A stretch of 13,410 nt of DNA, taken from the NCBI GenBank assembly GCA_031373695.1, contig JANMNC010000073.1, positions 1-13,410 on the forward strand. The letters run 5' to 3'. The notes beneath the pieces were generated by a model. It did not search any database, was not told the DNA's origin, and saw only the letters and a list, made by a program, of their open reading frames with translations. Source of the DNA: Methylotenera_A sp031373695. Lineage in GTDB: Bacteria; Pseudomonadota; Gammaproteobacteria; Burkholderiales; Methylophilaceae. Below are positions 1 to 6,670 of the stretch, piece after piece (position 1 is the stretch's first letter; each line of letters starts with the position of its first letter). The position numbers and the translations under genes were made by a program.

Positions 1-432
1 TGCAAAGCCCAGGCGCTCATAAAAAGCGATTAGCTCTTCACGTAGCGTGATCACTGCCATATGAAAGCCCACTACGCGCCACTCTCTGGCTGTCATGGCC
101 TCTGCCGCTTGAATCATGGTGGTGCCATAGCCTTTATTTTGCAGGGTAGGTTTAACGGCAATCATGCCAAGATGGGCGATGTTTCTGCCGTAAGCATCTT
201 GCCGCTCACAGCAAATAGTAGCCACGATTTGATCGCGCAATACGCCTACCAAAATAAACGCGTCTTCACGCTTAATTAAACTGGCGATCACTTGTGTGGT
301 GGTGCGTACGCCATCCAAAATATCGGCCTCAGTTGTCCATCCTGCGCGGCTAGTTTCACCGCGATAAGCGGAGTTAATAAGGGCAGCGATAGCTTGCGCA
401 TCGCTTAGTTCGGCTTTATGAAAATGTAGCAT
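1..432 (-). CDS. GNAT family N-acetyltransferase (3' end outside window)
   Basis: The first 144 codons are present and the C-terminus runs off the left edge. The product resembles GCN5-related N-acetyltransferases, which move an acetyl group from acetyl-CoA to an amine; the substrate cannot be told. An N-terminal helix region (AELSDAQAIAALINSAYRGE, residues 7-26) is followed by the core strands. Motif A is visible as IAVKPTLQNKGYGTTMIQAA (about residues 91-110), where Q-N-K-G-Y-G is the pyrophosphate-binding Q/RxxGxG/A loop. Near the cut edge, FYERLGF (about 137-143) is the usual GNAT motif B ending. The start is the ATG at 430-432, which gives a normal GNAT N-terminus; the Shine-Dalgarno is weak. 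A promoter-like sequence and hairpin lie upstream (464-528), so the gene probably has its own promoter. Family call sure, function unknown. Confidence 0.85.
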   Translation of the reverse strand, partial: MLHFHKAELSDAQAIAALINSAYRGETSRAGWTTEADILDGVRTTTQVIASLIKREDAFILVGVLRDQIVATICCERQDAYGRNIAHLGMIAVKPTLQNKGYGTTMIQAAEAMTAREWRVVGFHMAVITLREELIAFYERLGFA

Positions 433-463
433 TCAGTTATCTATCTTAAGGTGTTTATTACTG

Positions 464-489
464 AAAGTGCTTTTATCTATAAGCACTTT
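464..489. repeat. Perfect 9-bp inverted repeat (hairpin or operator)
   Basis: AAAGTGCTT (464-472) and AAGCACTTT (481-489) are perfect inverted copies separated by an 8-nt loop. The element lies between the acetyltransferase start (432) and its predicted promoter (501-528), just downstream of the expected transcription start, and after the end of the symporter gene (606). It could be a 5'-leader stem, a repressor operator, or part of a terminator for the symporter transcript. No T-run follows it on the minus strand, so an intrinsic terminator is the weakest reading. Confidence 0.5.
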
Positions 490-500
490 ATAAATGGGGT

Positions 501-528
501 ACTATATATCTAAAATGCAGTATGTCTA
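501..528 (-). promoter_or_regulatory. Predicted sigma-70 promoter for the acetyltransferase
   Basis: On the minus strand TAGACA (plus 523-528) matches the -35 consensus at 5 of 6 positions. After a 16-bp spacer comes TATAGT (plus 501-506), 5 of 6 matches to the -10 box. Transcription would start about 7 bases further on and read through the 464-489 hairpin into the acetyltransferase at 432. The -35 box lies across the junction of two tandem 16-bp repeats. Confidence 0.5.
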
Positions 529-556
529 AAATGCAGCATGATTAAAATTCAGCGTA
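509..556. repeat. Tandem 16-bp repeat, about three units
   Basis: TCTAAAATGCAGTATG (509-524) is followed at once by TCTAAAATGCAGCATG (525-540), identical at 15 of 16 positions, and by a degraded third unit ATTAAAATTCAGCGTA (541-556), about 11 of 16 identical to the second. The units cover the -35 box and spacer of the predicted acetyltransferase promoter and the space up to the symporter stop codon. They may be binding sites for a regulator or simple slippage repeats. Confidence 0.6.
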
Positions 557-605
557 TCTAGGGCATTAAATATTTTGGCTGCTATTTCAAAGTATCTAAG
601 CTATC

Positions 606-1844
606 TTAGGTTTTACCAACGAGTTTTTGCACAACTAAACTGCCAATCATGTCGCCCTGCACATTCACAGTGGTACGTATGGTATCTAGCAATCTATCAA
701 TCGGTAGCAAAATCGCTATTGCCTCTGCAGGCAAGCCCACACTTTGTAGCACCATTACCATGGTCACCATGCCCGCACTGGGTATACCTGGTGCGCCAAT
801 AGCGGCTATCATGGCAGTGACAAATACAATCAATTGCTGCGTTAAATTAAGGTCAATGCCTACTAAATTAGCAATAAATAATGCGGCAGCGGCTTCATAT
901 AATGCTGTGCCATCCATATTAACCGTGGCACCCAGTGGCACCACAAAGCCTGCAATTTCTGGCTTAACATGCAAATGTTGCGTGGTGCAGCGCATGGTTA
1001 TGGGTAGCGTAGCAGAGCTTGAGCTGGTAGCAAATGCAGTAATTAATGCCTCGCGTGCGCCGCGCCAAAACCATAAGGGTGTTTTGCCCGTAATGAGATA
1101 TAACAACAGCGGCAAAATAACGATACCGTGCAATAAGGTGGTGCTAATCACCACTGTCATGAACTTGGCCATGGTGCCTAGCATGGCGGTATCTTGCGTG
1201 GCGACTAATTTAATTAACAAAGCGGCGATACCAAAAGGTGCTAACACCATTATCCAACCCACTATGCGCATAGTAAGCTCTAAGCCTTCTTGCAATAAGC
1301 TTAAAATGTTTTTATAGCGTTCGCCACCCACCACTAGCGCTATGCCCAAAATAAGCGCAAATATCACCACTGCGAGCACATTTCCCGTTGCCAAAGCGGC
1401 AAAAGGGTTCATAAAAAGGCTATGCAAAAACTGCGCAAAAAATTCAGGCAAAGGTAACTGTTGCGCCTGGAAATTTTGCATCGAATCGGCAAACATAGCA
1501 ATTTGCATGCCAGCACCTGGCTTGAAATAATTGCTGGCAACCATGCCAAGCGTGATGGCAATAGCCATAGTAAACGCAAAAAATACTAAGGTTGTAACCC
1601 AAACGCGGTGCATTTGGCTGTGTTGCCGCAAATTGGCAATGCCCACTGCAATTGAGCAGAACACTAGCGGTATTAATATCATTTTGAGTAAGTCGATAAA
1701 CAGCGTACCGATTAAGCTAGATGCGTACAAACCGCTTTTTACTAGGCTATTTTCTGTACCCAAAGTGTGAAAATACAGGCCAACAGCAATACCCAATATT
1801 GCGCCGAGTAAAATTTGAATATTGAGGCTAGGTAATTTCATCAT
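606..1844 (-). CDS. Dicarboxylate/amino acid:cation symporter (DAACS/SLC1 family)
   Basis: 412-residue inner-membrane transporter of the GltP/GltPh/DctA family, which imports acidic amino acids or C4-dicarboxylates with Na+ or H+. Family landmarks are all present: the serine-rich hairpin HP1 tip SSSSAT (274-279), the TM7 NMDGT cation-site motif (309-313), the HP2 tip GAPGIPSAG (350-358), and the TM8 stretch DRLLDTIRTTVNVQGD (383-398). By alignment to GltPh, D387, R390, N394 and D398 correspond to D394, R397, N401 and D405, the residues that hold the amino group and side-chain carboxylate of aspartate. An acidic amino acid such as glutamate or aspartate is therefore more likely than succinate (inference). 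The ATG at 1842-1844 has AAAGG about 7 bases upstream; a second ATG follows directly. It is separated from its neighbours by 173 and 187 bp and appears monocistronic. Confidence 0.93.
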   Translation of the reverse strand: MMKLPSLNIQILLGAILGIAVGLYFHTLGTENSLVKSGLYASSLIGTLFIDLLKMILIPLVFCSIAVGIANLRQHSQMHRVWVTTLVFFAFTMAIAITLGMVASNYFKPGAGMQIAMFADSMQNFQAQQLPLPEFFAQFLHSLFMNPFAALATGNVLAVVIFALILGIALVVGGERYKNILSLLQEGLELTMRIVGWIMVLAPFGIAALLIKLVATQDTAMLGTMAKFMTVVISTTLLHGIVILPLLLYLITGKTPLWFWRGAREALITAFATSSSSATLPITMRCTTQHLHVKPEIAGFVVPLGATVNMDGTALYEAAAALFIANLVGIDLNLTQQLIVFVTAMIAAIGAPGIPSAGMVTMVMVLQSVGLPAEAIAILLPIDRLLDTIRTTVNVQGDMIGSLVVQKLVGKT

Positions 1845-1952
1845 TTAACCTTTAATTAAAACTTTGTCACAGTTACCTAGCCCAAATCATGTAATTTTTA
1901 CGATTATTTTGAGTGTAATGAAAAATCCAATTTTCTTTAAAAAATATCGATT

Positions 1953-1992
1953 ACTGAATTTTTTCAGTGCTCAAACTTACCGCTTTAGCGGT
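1953..1992. terminator. Two small hairpins after the methyltransferase gene
   Basis: The 187-bp gap between methyltransferase stop and symporter start holds two stem-loops. The first is ACCGC-TTTA-GCGGT (1979-1992), the second ACTGAA-TTTT-TTCAGT (1953-1968), a perfect 6-bp stem. On the minus strand a run of six T (plus 1939-1944) comes about 8 bases after the second stem. They could terminate the DUF3108-methyltransferase transcript, but the T-run is not directly adjacent, so this is tentative. No convincing promoter for the symporter was found in the rest of the gap. Confidence 0.35.
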
Positions 1993-2031
1993 TTAGACCT
2001 TCACGGCCTCAATACACTCAGCATAATTGGC

Positions 2032-3591
2032 TTAGGGCTTTTCAGTTTCTGCTTTTTCAGCTAGCTGCTTAACAGCTTTTTCTTTAACTACTTTTTCTTT
2101 AGCTACTTTAGTTTTCACTACCTTGGCAGCCTTGGGTTTAACTGTTTTTTCTGCTTTGTCTTTAACCAGCTTCTCTTTTACTACTTTAGCGACTTTTGGC
2201 TTTACTGTTTTAGCGGATGCTTTATCGTCAATTATCGCAGTATCAATTTCTAAAGCTTCTGCTTCCTGCTCAACTTGTTTAGCTGCATTATTTTTTTGCT
2301 TAGGCTCTAATGGTGAGGCTGTTTTTTCGAAAACTGCTGCAAAAAAACCATCTGTACCGTGCAAATGTGGCAATAATTTTAAATACTTGCCCGTATCAAT
2401 GTTAATTTGCTGATGCGCTAAAACTTCATTAGCTGGCACTAATTTAAAATCAGCATTCGCACTTAAAAATGCCTCGGCAATTGCTTCGTTTTCATCATTT
2501 AATAAGCTGCAAGTCGCATAAATCAAGCGACCACCCGATTTGGTCAGCTTGGCTGCACGCGCCAAAATATTAGTTTGTTTTACATTTAGCTCAGCAATAT
2601 CGGCTTCTTCAAAGCGCCATTTTAAATCTGGGTTACGGCGCAAAGTGCCAAAACCACTGCACGGTGCATCGACTAATACGCGGTCAAATTTGCCATTTAA
2701 GCGTTTTAATTTAGGGTCAGTTTCAGAGCTAATCACTTGCGCATGCAAATTAGATAAGCCAGAACGTTTAAGGCGTTTGCCTAAATTAGTTAAACGTTTT
2801 TCTGAAATATCAAACGCATATAAACGCCCCGTGTTTTTCATTAACGCGCCAATTGCCAATGTTTTACCACCTGCCCCTGCACAAAAATCGGCCACCATCT
2901 GGCCACGTTTTGGGGCAACTAAGTAAGCCAATAGTTGGCTGCCTTCATCTTGCACTTCAATAATGCCTGCCGTAAATAGCACGTGTTTGCTAATGTTCAT
3001 GCGCCCTGGCATGCGTATTCCAGTAGGCGAATGAGGTGTCAGTTCAATTTTATCTTCGTTGTTAATATTTTCGGCCAACATCTTTTTAAAGGTGTCTTCA
3101 CGGTTAGCTTTAATCGTGTTTACGCGCAAATCTAGGCTTGCTTGCTCAAACATGCTGCGGCAAATAGTTAATGCCTCTTTTTCACCATATTGCGTTACCA
3201 GTTTTGCCCATAACCAATCACGAACATCTGCTTGCACCGCTAAAGGCAAGTTATCTGTTGATCTCGCTTTAATAGTGTGCGCCCACTCGGTTTGTTGTTC
3301 ACTTAAAACAGATTCTAGCTCGCGAATACTTTTGCCCTGCACGCGCAGCAACCAAGCCAGCACTAGCTTACGTGCATCATCTGGATCATTTTCTTCGTTC
3401 GCGGTTACTGCGCTTAAATATCGCAAGCGACGCAATACACCATAAACACTTTCTGCCACAAAGGCCCTATCTTTAGTGCCAAGATCGCGATTATTGCGAA
3501 AGAAATCGCTTAATTTGGCATCGGCTGGGCTATTAAAATCAAGTATATTTGCCAGCATTACACCAGCTTGACGGATTAAGTTTGCGTTCAT
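2032..3591 (-). CDS. RsmB/NOP-family SAM-dependent RNA m5C methyltransferase with basic C-terminal tail
   Basis: 519 residues. The enzyme transfers methyl from S-adenosylmethionine to C5 of a cytosine in RNA, probably rRNA. Residues 1 to about 140 look like the NusB-like N-domain of RsmB (DRAFVAESVYGVLRRLR, 41-57). The Rossmann-fold domain has the SAM loop DFCAGAGGKT (235-244), motif IV DAPCSG (308-313, C311 for product release) and motif VI YATCS (358-362, C361 the expected nucleophile). The conserved fold ends at LPHLHGTDGFFAAVFEK (407-423). About 96 further residues, rich in Lys, Ala, Val and Glu, are not part of the family core. The SAM loop (GAGGKT, not the APGGKT of E. coli RsmB) suggests this may be a paralogue of the true C967 enzyme, so no symbol is given. 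It starts 24 bp after the TonB-like DUF3108 gene and is probably cotranscribed with it. Confidence 0.88.
   Translation of the reverse strand: MNANLIRQAGVMLANILDFNSPADAKLSDFFRNNRDLGTKDRAFVAESVYGVLRRLRYLSAVTANEENDPDDARKLVLAWLLRVQGKSIRELESVLSEQQTEWAHTIKARSTDNLPLAVQADVRDWLWAKLVTQYGEKEALTICRSMFEQASLDLRVNTIKANREDTFKKMLAENINNEDKIELTPHSPTGIRMPGRMNISKHVLFTAGIIEVQDEGSQLLAYLVAPKRGQMVADFCAGAGGKTLAIGALMKNTGRLYAFDISEKRLTNLGKRLKRSGLSNLHAQVISSETDPKLKRLNGKFDRVLVDAPCSGFGTLRRNPDLKWRFEEADIAELNVKQTNILARAAKLTKSGGRLIYATCSLLNDENEAIAEAFLSANADFKLVPANEVLAHQQINIDTGKYLKLLPHLHGTDGFFAAVFEKTASPLEPKQKNNAAKQVEQEAEALEIDTAIIDDKASAKTVKPKVAKVVKEKLVKDKAEKTVKPKAAKVVKTKVAKEKVVKEKAVKQLAEKAETEKP
2035..2322 (-). repeat. Region encoding repetitive Lys/Ala/Val-rich tail
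   Basis: This part of the methyltransferase gene encodes residues 424-519. A 21-residue unit occurs twice in tandem: residues 461-481 start KTVKPKVAKVVKEK and residues 482-502 start KTVKPKAAKVVKTK, with 14 of 21 positions identical. Shorter VKEK/AKEK units continue to the end. The composition resembles bacterial histone H1-like or AlgP-type tails, which bind nucleic acid non-specifically. Expansion by slippage or unequal crossing-over is inferred from the repeat. Confidence 0.75.
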
Positions 3592-3615
3592 TGTTTAGTC
3601 TTTACTTTATTTAAT

Positions 3616-4698
3616 TTAATTATTTTGTGTTGGTCGTGTTGTTGTAATGCGGGTTGCTACCAGCTCATACACTTTGCCATCTTTTTCGGTTTTACGAATT
3701 TTTACTGGCAAATATTGGTAGTCTAGCGCTAGCCAAAGCTCAGTTTTTTCTTCAGTTTCAAAGCCTTCACGAAAAATATGAATCGTTTTAATCTCACCCA
3801 GTGCGCTGTTAATATTTTCTTCGCCTTCAAAAGCATAATCATAAGTACTTAGCTTTTTACCAGTGGCAATGCTAATTTGCATGCGCTGCAAAGGCGCTAC
3901 ATGCATAAATTGATACATAAAACTCAGCAAATCTTGCGTACCATCGGCAATATCCTCTATTTTAGTGCCTTTAGCAGTAATTAAACTGACTTTTTTAGCT
4001 TGCCAATCAAAATTAGCTGCGTAGGTTTTATCTGCTTTATCGCCATACTGGTACAAATAACTCGTTGGTTGTAAACCATTTTTAGTCAGTGTGCCAGCGC
4101 TAGTTTGCAGTAAATCAGATATCACTAAGGCGGCCAAACCTGTTGCTTGAATTAAGCTTTTAAGTTGGTATTGTTTGCCATCTAAAAGGTTATAGGTGAT
4201 TTTGGCCTTACCCTGCGCGCTGCCATCAATTTCGGTACGCACATCAAAATCGGTTTCTACATATTGATAAGCATTTTCGTTAATAATTAAACCAGTATCT
4301 ACTGGCTGTGACTCTTGTGTTGAAGCTGCTGGCTCTATTACTGGGGTTTCTGAATCAGGTTTTTGCAACTGCGGCGATTCTGGTTCAGCCGAATTCGTGG
4401 TCACCACCTGCGGCTCTTGCGTTGGCTCTGACACTACATCTGGCGCAGATTCTAGTTTATCGTGTGGAATTAATGGCTCTGCAGGCCGCTCTGGTGTTGG
4501 TTGTTGGGGCAGCTGATTAATAACTACTTTAGGCATTTGCAACCTTGCCTCGATACTGTGAAATTCTTTTTTTAAACTTGGTAAGTTAAAATTAAAACCG
4601 CGCACTAAAAATACATGCAAAATAATGGATGCAAATAAAGCCAGCCCTAGTCTTTTAGTGCTTGGGTTTTGGGCAATTTCTGCAAAATTATTCCACAT
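3616..4698 (-). CDS. DUF3108 protein with TonB-like membrane anchor and Pro-rich linker
   Basis: 360 residues, function unknown. There is a short cytoplasmic N-terminus, a single hydrophobic segment at about 17-33 (LGLALFASIILHVFLV), a Pro/Glu/Gln-rich linker at about 62-133, and a C-terminal DUF3108 domain from about 145 to 350. The anchor followed by a Pro-rich spacer is the layout of TonB and TolA-type proteins that reach across the periplasm, but the C-terminal domain is not TonB. DUF3108 landmarks are ANFDWQAKKV (228-237) and GTQDLLSFMYQFM (253-265), both matched in the upstream neighbour. The ATG at 4696-4698 lies inside the end of that neighbour: the two reading frames overlap by 11 bases, which suggests translational coupling; no clear Shine-Dalgarno was seen. 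The methyltransferase gene follows 24 bp downstream. Confidence 0.85.
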   Translation of the reverse strand: MWNNFAEIAQNPSTKRLGLALFASIILHVFLVRGFNFNLPSLKKEFHSIEARLQMPKVVINQLPQQPTPERPAEPLIPHDKLESAPDVVSEPTQEPQVVTTNSAEPESPQLQKPDSETPVIEPAASTQESQPVDTGLIINENAYQYVETDFDVRTEIDGSAQGKAKITYNLLDGKQYQLKSLIQATGLAALVISDLLQTSAGTLTKNGLQPTSYLYQYGDKADKTYAANFDWQAKKVSLITAKGTKIEDIADGTQDLLSFMYQFMHVAPLQRMQISIATGKKLSTYDYAFEGEENINSALGEIKTIHIFREGFETEEKTELWLALDYQYLPVKIRKTEKDGKVYELVATRITTTRPTQNN

Positions 4699-5416
4699 TT
4701 ATTTTTGTTAGCGTTTGCTCAAAATTAGCACCGTCTTCATCGGTTAGCTTATAACGTACAGGCAAATAATATTTATCTTCTGCCAGCCAAAGTTGCTTTT
4801 TATCATCATTCGCTGCAGGCATGTTGGCAATATGCAAGGTTTTAAAGTTAGCATTTGCCGCGCTTAATTTTAGGCCGCGTGCTAGCACTTTGTATTGATA
4901 TTGATTGAGTTTTTTACCAGTACTAAGCTTTACATTAATATCGTTTTGACCAATGCGCGCCTTAGTTGGCGGCACAAACATAAATTGGTAGGCATAGCTA
5001 AGCAAGTCTTGTGTACCTTTTTCTAAGCTCTCTGTTTTAGCTTTACCTTTTACCTGCATATTAAGCGTACTTTTTGCCCAATCAAAATCGTTAACTAACG
5101 ATTTCTTGGTGTTATCGCCTTGATGCAGCTCAAAGTGTTTTGGTTTTAAACCGTCTTTTGTCACATCGCCAGTACTTAATAACTTGCGCTCGCCCAATAG
5201 CGCATAAACGCCAACGCCTTTAGTAATTGAAACAATATTATATTGCTTGCCATCTTGGCTAAAGCTTTCTTTCACTTTTGCAAATAATTTGCCATCGCGT
5301 TTAACGTCATACTCTAGCTGAATATTTTTAGGGTTGGCCTGAGCAACTGCTGCCTGGGCAGCTAGGCTAGCAATCGCTAAACAACAACAAATAATTAATT
5401 GGCTAAGTTTGAACAT
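4688..5416 (-). CDS. Exported DUF3108 domain protein
   Basis: 242 residues with an N-terminal signal peptide: basic start MFK, a hydrophobic core to about residue 20, and possible cleavage at AQA (about 22 or 27). The protein is therefore expected in the periplasm. The rest is one DUF3108 domain, with DFDWAKSTLNM (110-120) and GTQDLLSYAYQFM (134-146) matching the downstream paralogue. The frame is open to a TTG at 5428, but the ATG at 5414-5416 is preferred: GGGAA sits about 8 bases before it and would be consumed as coding sequence by the TTG start, which itself has no Shine-Dalgarno. Three consecutive cysteines (10-12) lie in the signal core, but the residues before them do not make a proper lipobox. 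Function unknown; in the family, periplasmic or outer-membrane-linked roles are guesses. Confidence 0.85.
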   Translation of the reverse strand: MFKLSQLIICCCLAIASLAAQAAVAQANPKNIQLEYDVKRDGKLFAKVKESFSQDGKQYNIVSITKGVGVYALLGERKLLSTGDVTKDGLKPKHFELHQGDNTKKSLVNDFDWAKSTLNMQVKGKAKTESLEKGTQDLLSYAYQFMFVPPTKARIGQNDINVKLSTGKKLNQYQYKVLARGLKLSAANANFKTLHIANMPAANDDKKQLWLAEDKYYLPVRYKLTDEDGANFEQTLTKINVE

Positions 5417-5443
5417 GTATTTTCCCAAGTTTTTGGTGAGCCT

Positions 5444-5472
5444 ATTTAACGCATCTCAAAAATTGTTGTCTA
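5444..5472 (-). promoter_or_regulatory. Possible promoter for the DUF3108-methyltransferase operon
   Basis: On the minus strand TAGACA (plus 5467-5472, 5 of 6 to the -35 consensus) is followed after exactly 17 bp by TTAAAT (plus 5444-5449, 4 of 6 to the -10). It lies in the 84-bp gap after purM and directly upstream of the first DUF3108 start. Read-through from purM is also possible because no terminator was seen in the gap. Confidence 0.35.
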
Positions 5473-5483
5473 CTAAATAACAT

Positions 5484-5511
5484 CAGTTATACAACAACAG
5501 CTATACAACAA
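5484..5511. repeat. 14-bp tandem duplication across the purM stop codon
   Basis: CAGTTATACAACAA (5484-5497) and CAGCTATACAACAA (5498-5511) are adjacent and identical at 13 of 14 positions. The second unit carries the purM stop codon (5501-5503) and its last Val codons. It looks like a small slippage duplication and leaves a normal PurM C-terminus. Confidence 0.6.
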
Positions 5512-6562
5512 TAGTGGGCGCCTCACCCGCAGCTTGTGTGCGAATAGTGCCTATTTCAAATACGGTTTCACCAGATGTTTCTAGCAATTGTTTGGCAGCG
5601 GCAGCGTCGCTTTTCGCAACAATAACCACCATACCAATGCCACAGTTAAAAGTTTTATACATTTCACTGTGTGTAATATTGCCTTGCGCTTGCAACCATT
5701 TAAATAGTGGCGGCAGCGCCCAAGCTGCTGCACTAATTTCTGCGGTTAAACCCGCTGGCAATACACGCGGAATATTCTCGGTAATGCCACCACCAGTAAT
5801 ATGCGCCATGCCTTTTACGGGCAGAGTATCTATTAATTTAAGCAGTGATTTCACGTAAATTTTAGTGGGTGCCATCACCACATCTTTAAATTTTTTACCA
5901 TTAAAAAACCCATCAGCATCAGATTCAAAATCAATGCCAGAGCTTGCAATTAGCTTGCGAATTAGCGAATAGCCATTGGAATGTGCGCCGCTAGAAGCTA
6001 AGCCAAGTACAACATCGCCCGCCGCGATAGTTGTGCCATTAATAATCTTTTCTTTATCTACACAACCCACTGCAAAGCCTGCTAAATCGTACTCACCCGC
6101 TGGGTACATGCCTGGCATTTCTGCGGTTTCGCCACCTACCAGCGCACAGCCAGATTGCTCACAACCTTCTGCAATGCCTTTAATAACTTGTGCAGCGGTG
6201 CCAACTTCTAATTTACCGCAAGCAAAATAATCTAAGAAAAATAAGGGCTCTGCACCTTGCACCAATATATCATTGACGCTCATGGCCACTAAATCAATGC
6301 CCACGGTATCGTGCTTATTAAGCTCAAAAGCCAGCTTTAACTTAGTGCCCACGCCATCGGTGCCAGAAACCAGCACAGGGTTTTTAAACTTTTTAGGCAT
6401 CTCAAACAGCGAGCCAAAGCCGCCAATACCAGCCAAAACCTCTGGCCGCATGGTGCGCTTAGCATATGGCTTAATTTGCTCTACAAGCGCGTCACCTGCT
6501 TCCATATCTACACCTGCATCGCGGTAGCTAATAGAGTTTGTATTGGGGTTATTAGTGTTCAA
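5501..6562 (-). CDS. purM: Phosphoribosylformylglycinamidine cyclo-ligase (AIR synthetase)
   Basis: 353 residues, close to the usual 345-350. The cytoplasmic homodimer uses ATP to close the imidazole ring of FGAM, giving aminoimidazole ribonucleotide, step five of purine synthesis. Diagnostic stretches: YRDAGVDMEAGDALV (13-27), the DGVGTKL loop (69-75), MSVNDIL (94-100), GAEPLFFLDYFA (103-114), GGETAEMPGMYP (143-154) and HITGGG (254-259). No ATG lies before the conserved YRDAGVD block. The frame upstream is closed by a stop about 24 bases before a TTG at 6560-6562, so TTG is the best start, with GAGA about 7 bases ahead of it as a modest Shine-Dalgarno; an ATT further in is less likely. The gene is divergent from the AI-2E permease gene, an arrangement common in betaproteobacteria. 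Confidence 0.96.
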   Translation of the reverse strand: MNTNNPNTNSISYRDAGVDMEAGDALVEQIKPYAKRTMRPEVLAGIGGFGSLFEMPKKFKNPVLVSGTDGVGTKLKLAFELNKHDTVGIDLVAMSVNDILVQGAEPLFFLDYFACGKLEVGTAAQVIKGIAEGCEQSGCALVGGETAEMPGMYPAGEYDLAGFAVGCVDKEKIINGTTIAAGDVVLGLASSGAHSNGYSLIRKLIASSGIDFESDADGFFNGKKFKDVVMAPTKIYVKSLLKLIDTLPVKGMAHITGGGITENIPRVLPAGLTAEISAAAWALPPLFKWLQAQGNITHSEMYKTFNCGIGMVVIVAKSDAAAAKQLLETSGETVFEIGTIRTQAAGEAPTIVV

Positions 6563-6670
6563 AACTGTTCTCGATTCAATTAATTACAATATCAGTGCTT
6601 AACTTAAGTATAATTTTTAATTAATACCAATTAATCTAAGTTAACATTTTAACTCACTATCAATTAAAAC
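6563..6670. promoter_or_regulatory. Divergent promoter region, purM / AI-2E permease
   Basis: This 108-bp, very AT-rich gap must contain the promoters of both divergent genes. On the plus strand there is a perfect TATAAT at 6609-6614, about 57 bases before the permease ATG; the best nearby -35 (TTACAA, 6584-6589) is poor and spaced 19 bp. On the minus strand TATACT (plus 6607-6612) overlaps the same site, so the two polymerases may compete. A purine-repressor operator was not recognised. Confidence 0.45.

Noticed and set aside
509..556. Start of a CRISPR-like array
   Set aside because: The units are directly adjacent with no spacers, only 16 bp long, and no cas gene is near.
649..1317. Long plus-strand open frame (222 codons) opposite the symporter gene
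   Set aside because: It is antisense to a clear DAACS symporter with all family motifs; its translation has no recognisable domain and is Thr/Ala/Asn-rich, as expected from an antisense frame.
2123..2413. Plus-strand frame rich in Phe, Leu, Thr and Ser opposite the methyltransferase tail
   Set aside because: It is the antisense reading of the Lys/Glu-rich repeats (AAA/AAG becomes TTT/CTT), so the composition is an artefact.
3616..4698. A TonB energy-transducing protein
   Set aside because: Only the anchor and Pro-rich spacer are TonB-like. The C-terminal domain is DUF3108 and lacks the TonB C-terminal motif, and no exbB/exbD genes are nearby.
4688..5416. Lipoprotein lipobox at the Cys-Cys-Cys in the DUF3108 signal peptide
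   Set aside because: The residue before the first cysteine is Ile, not Gly/Ala/Ser, and the cysteines lie in the middle of the hydrophobic core, too early for a lipobox cleavage site.
5417..5428. TTG start adding four residues to the exported DUF3108 protein
   Set aside because: The added codons contain the GGGAA that serves as Shine-Dalgarno for the ATG at 5414-5416, and the TTG has no ribosome binding site of its own.
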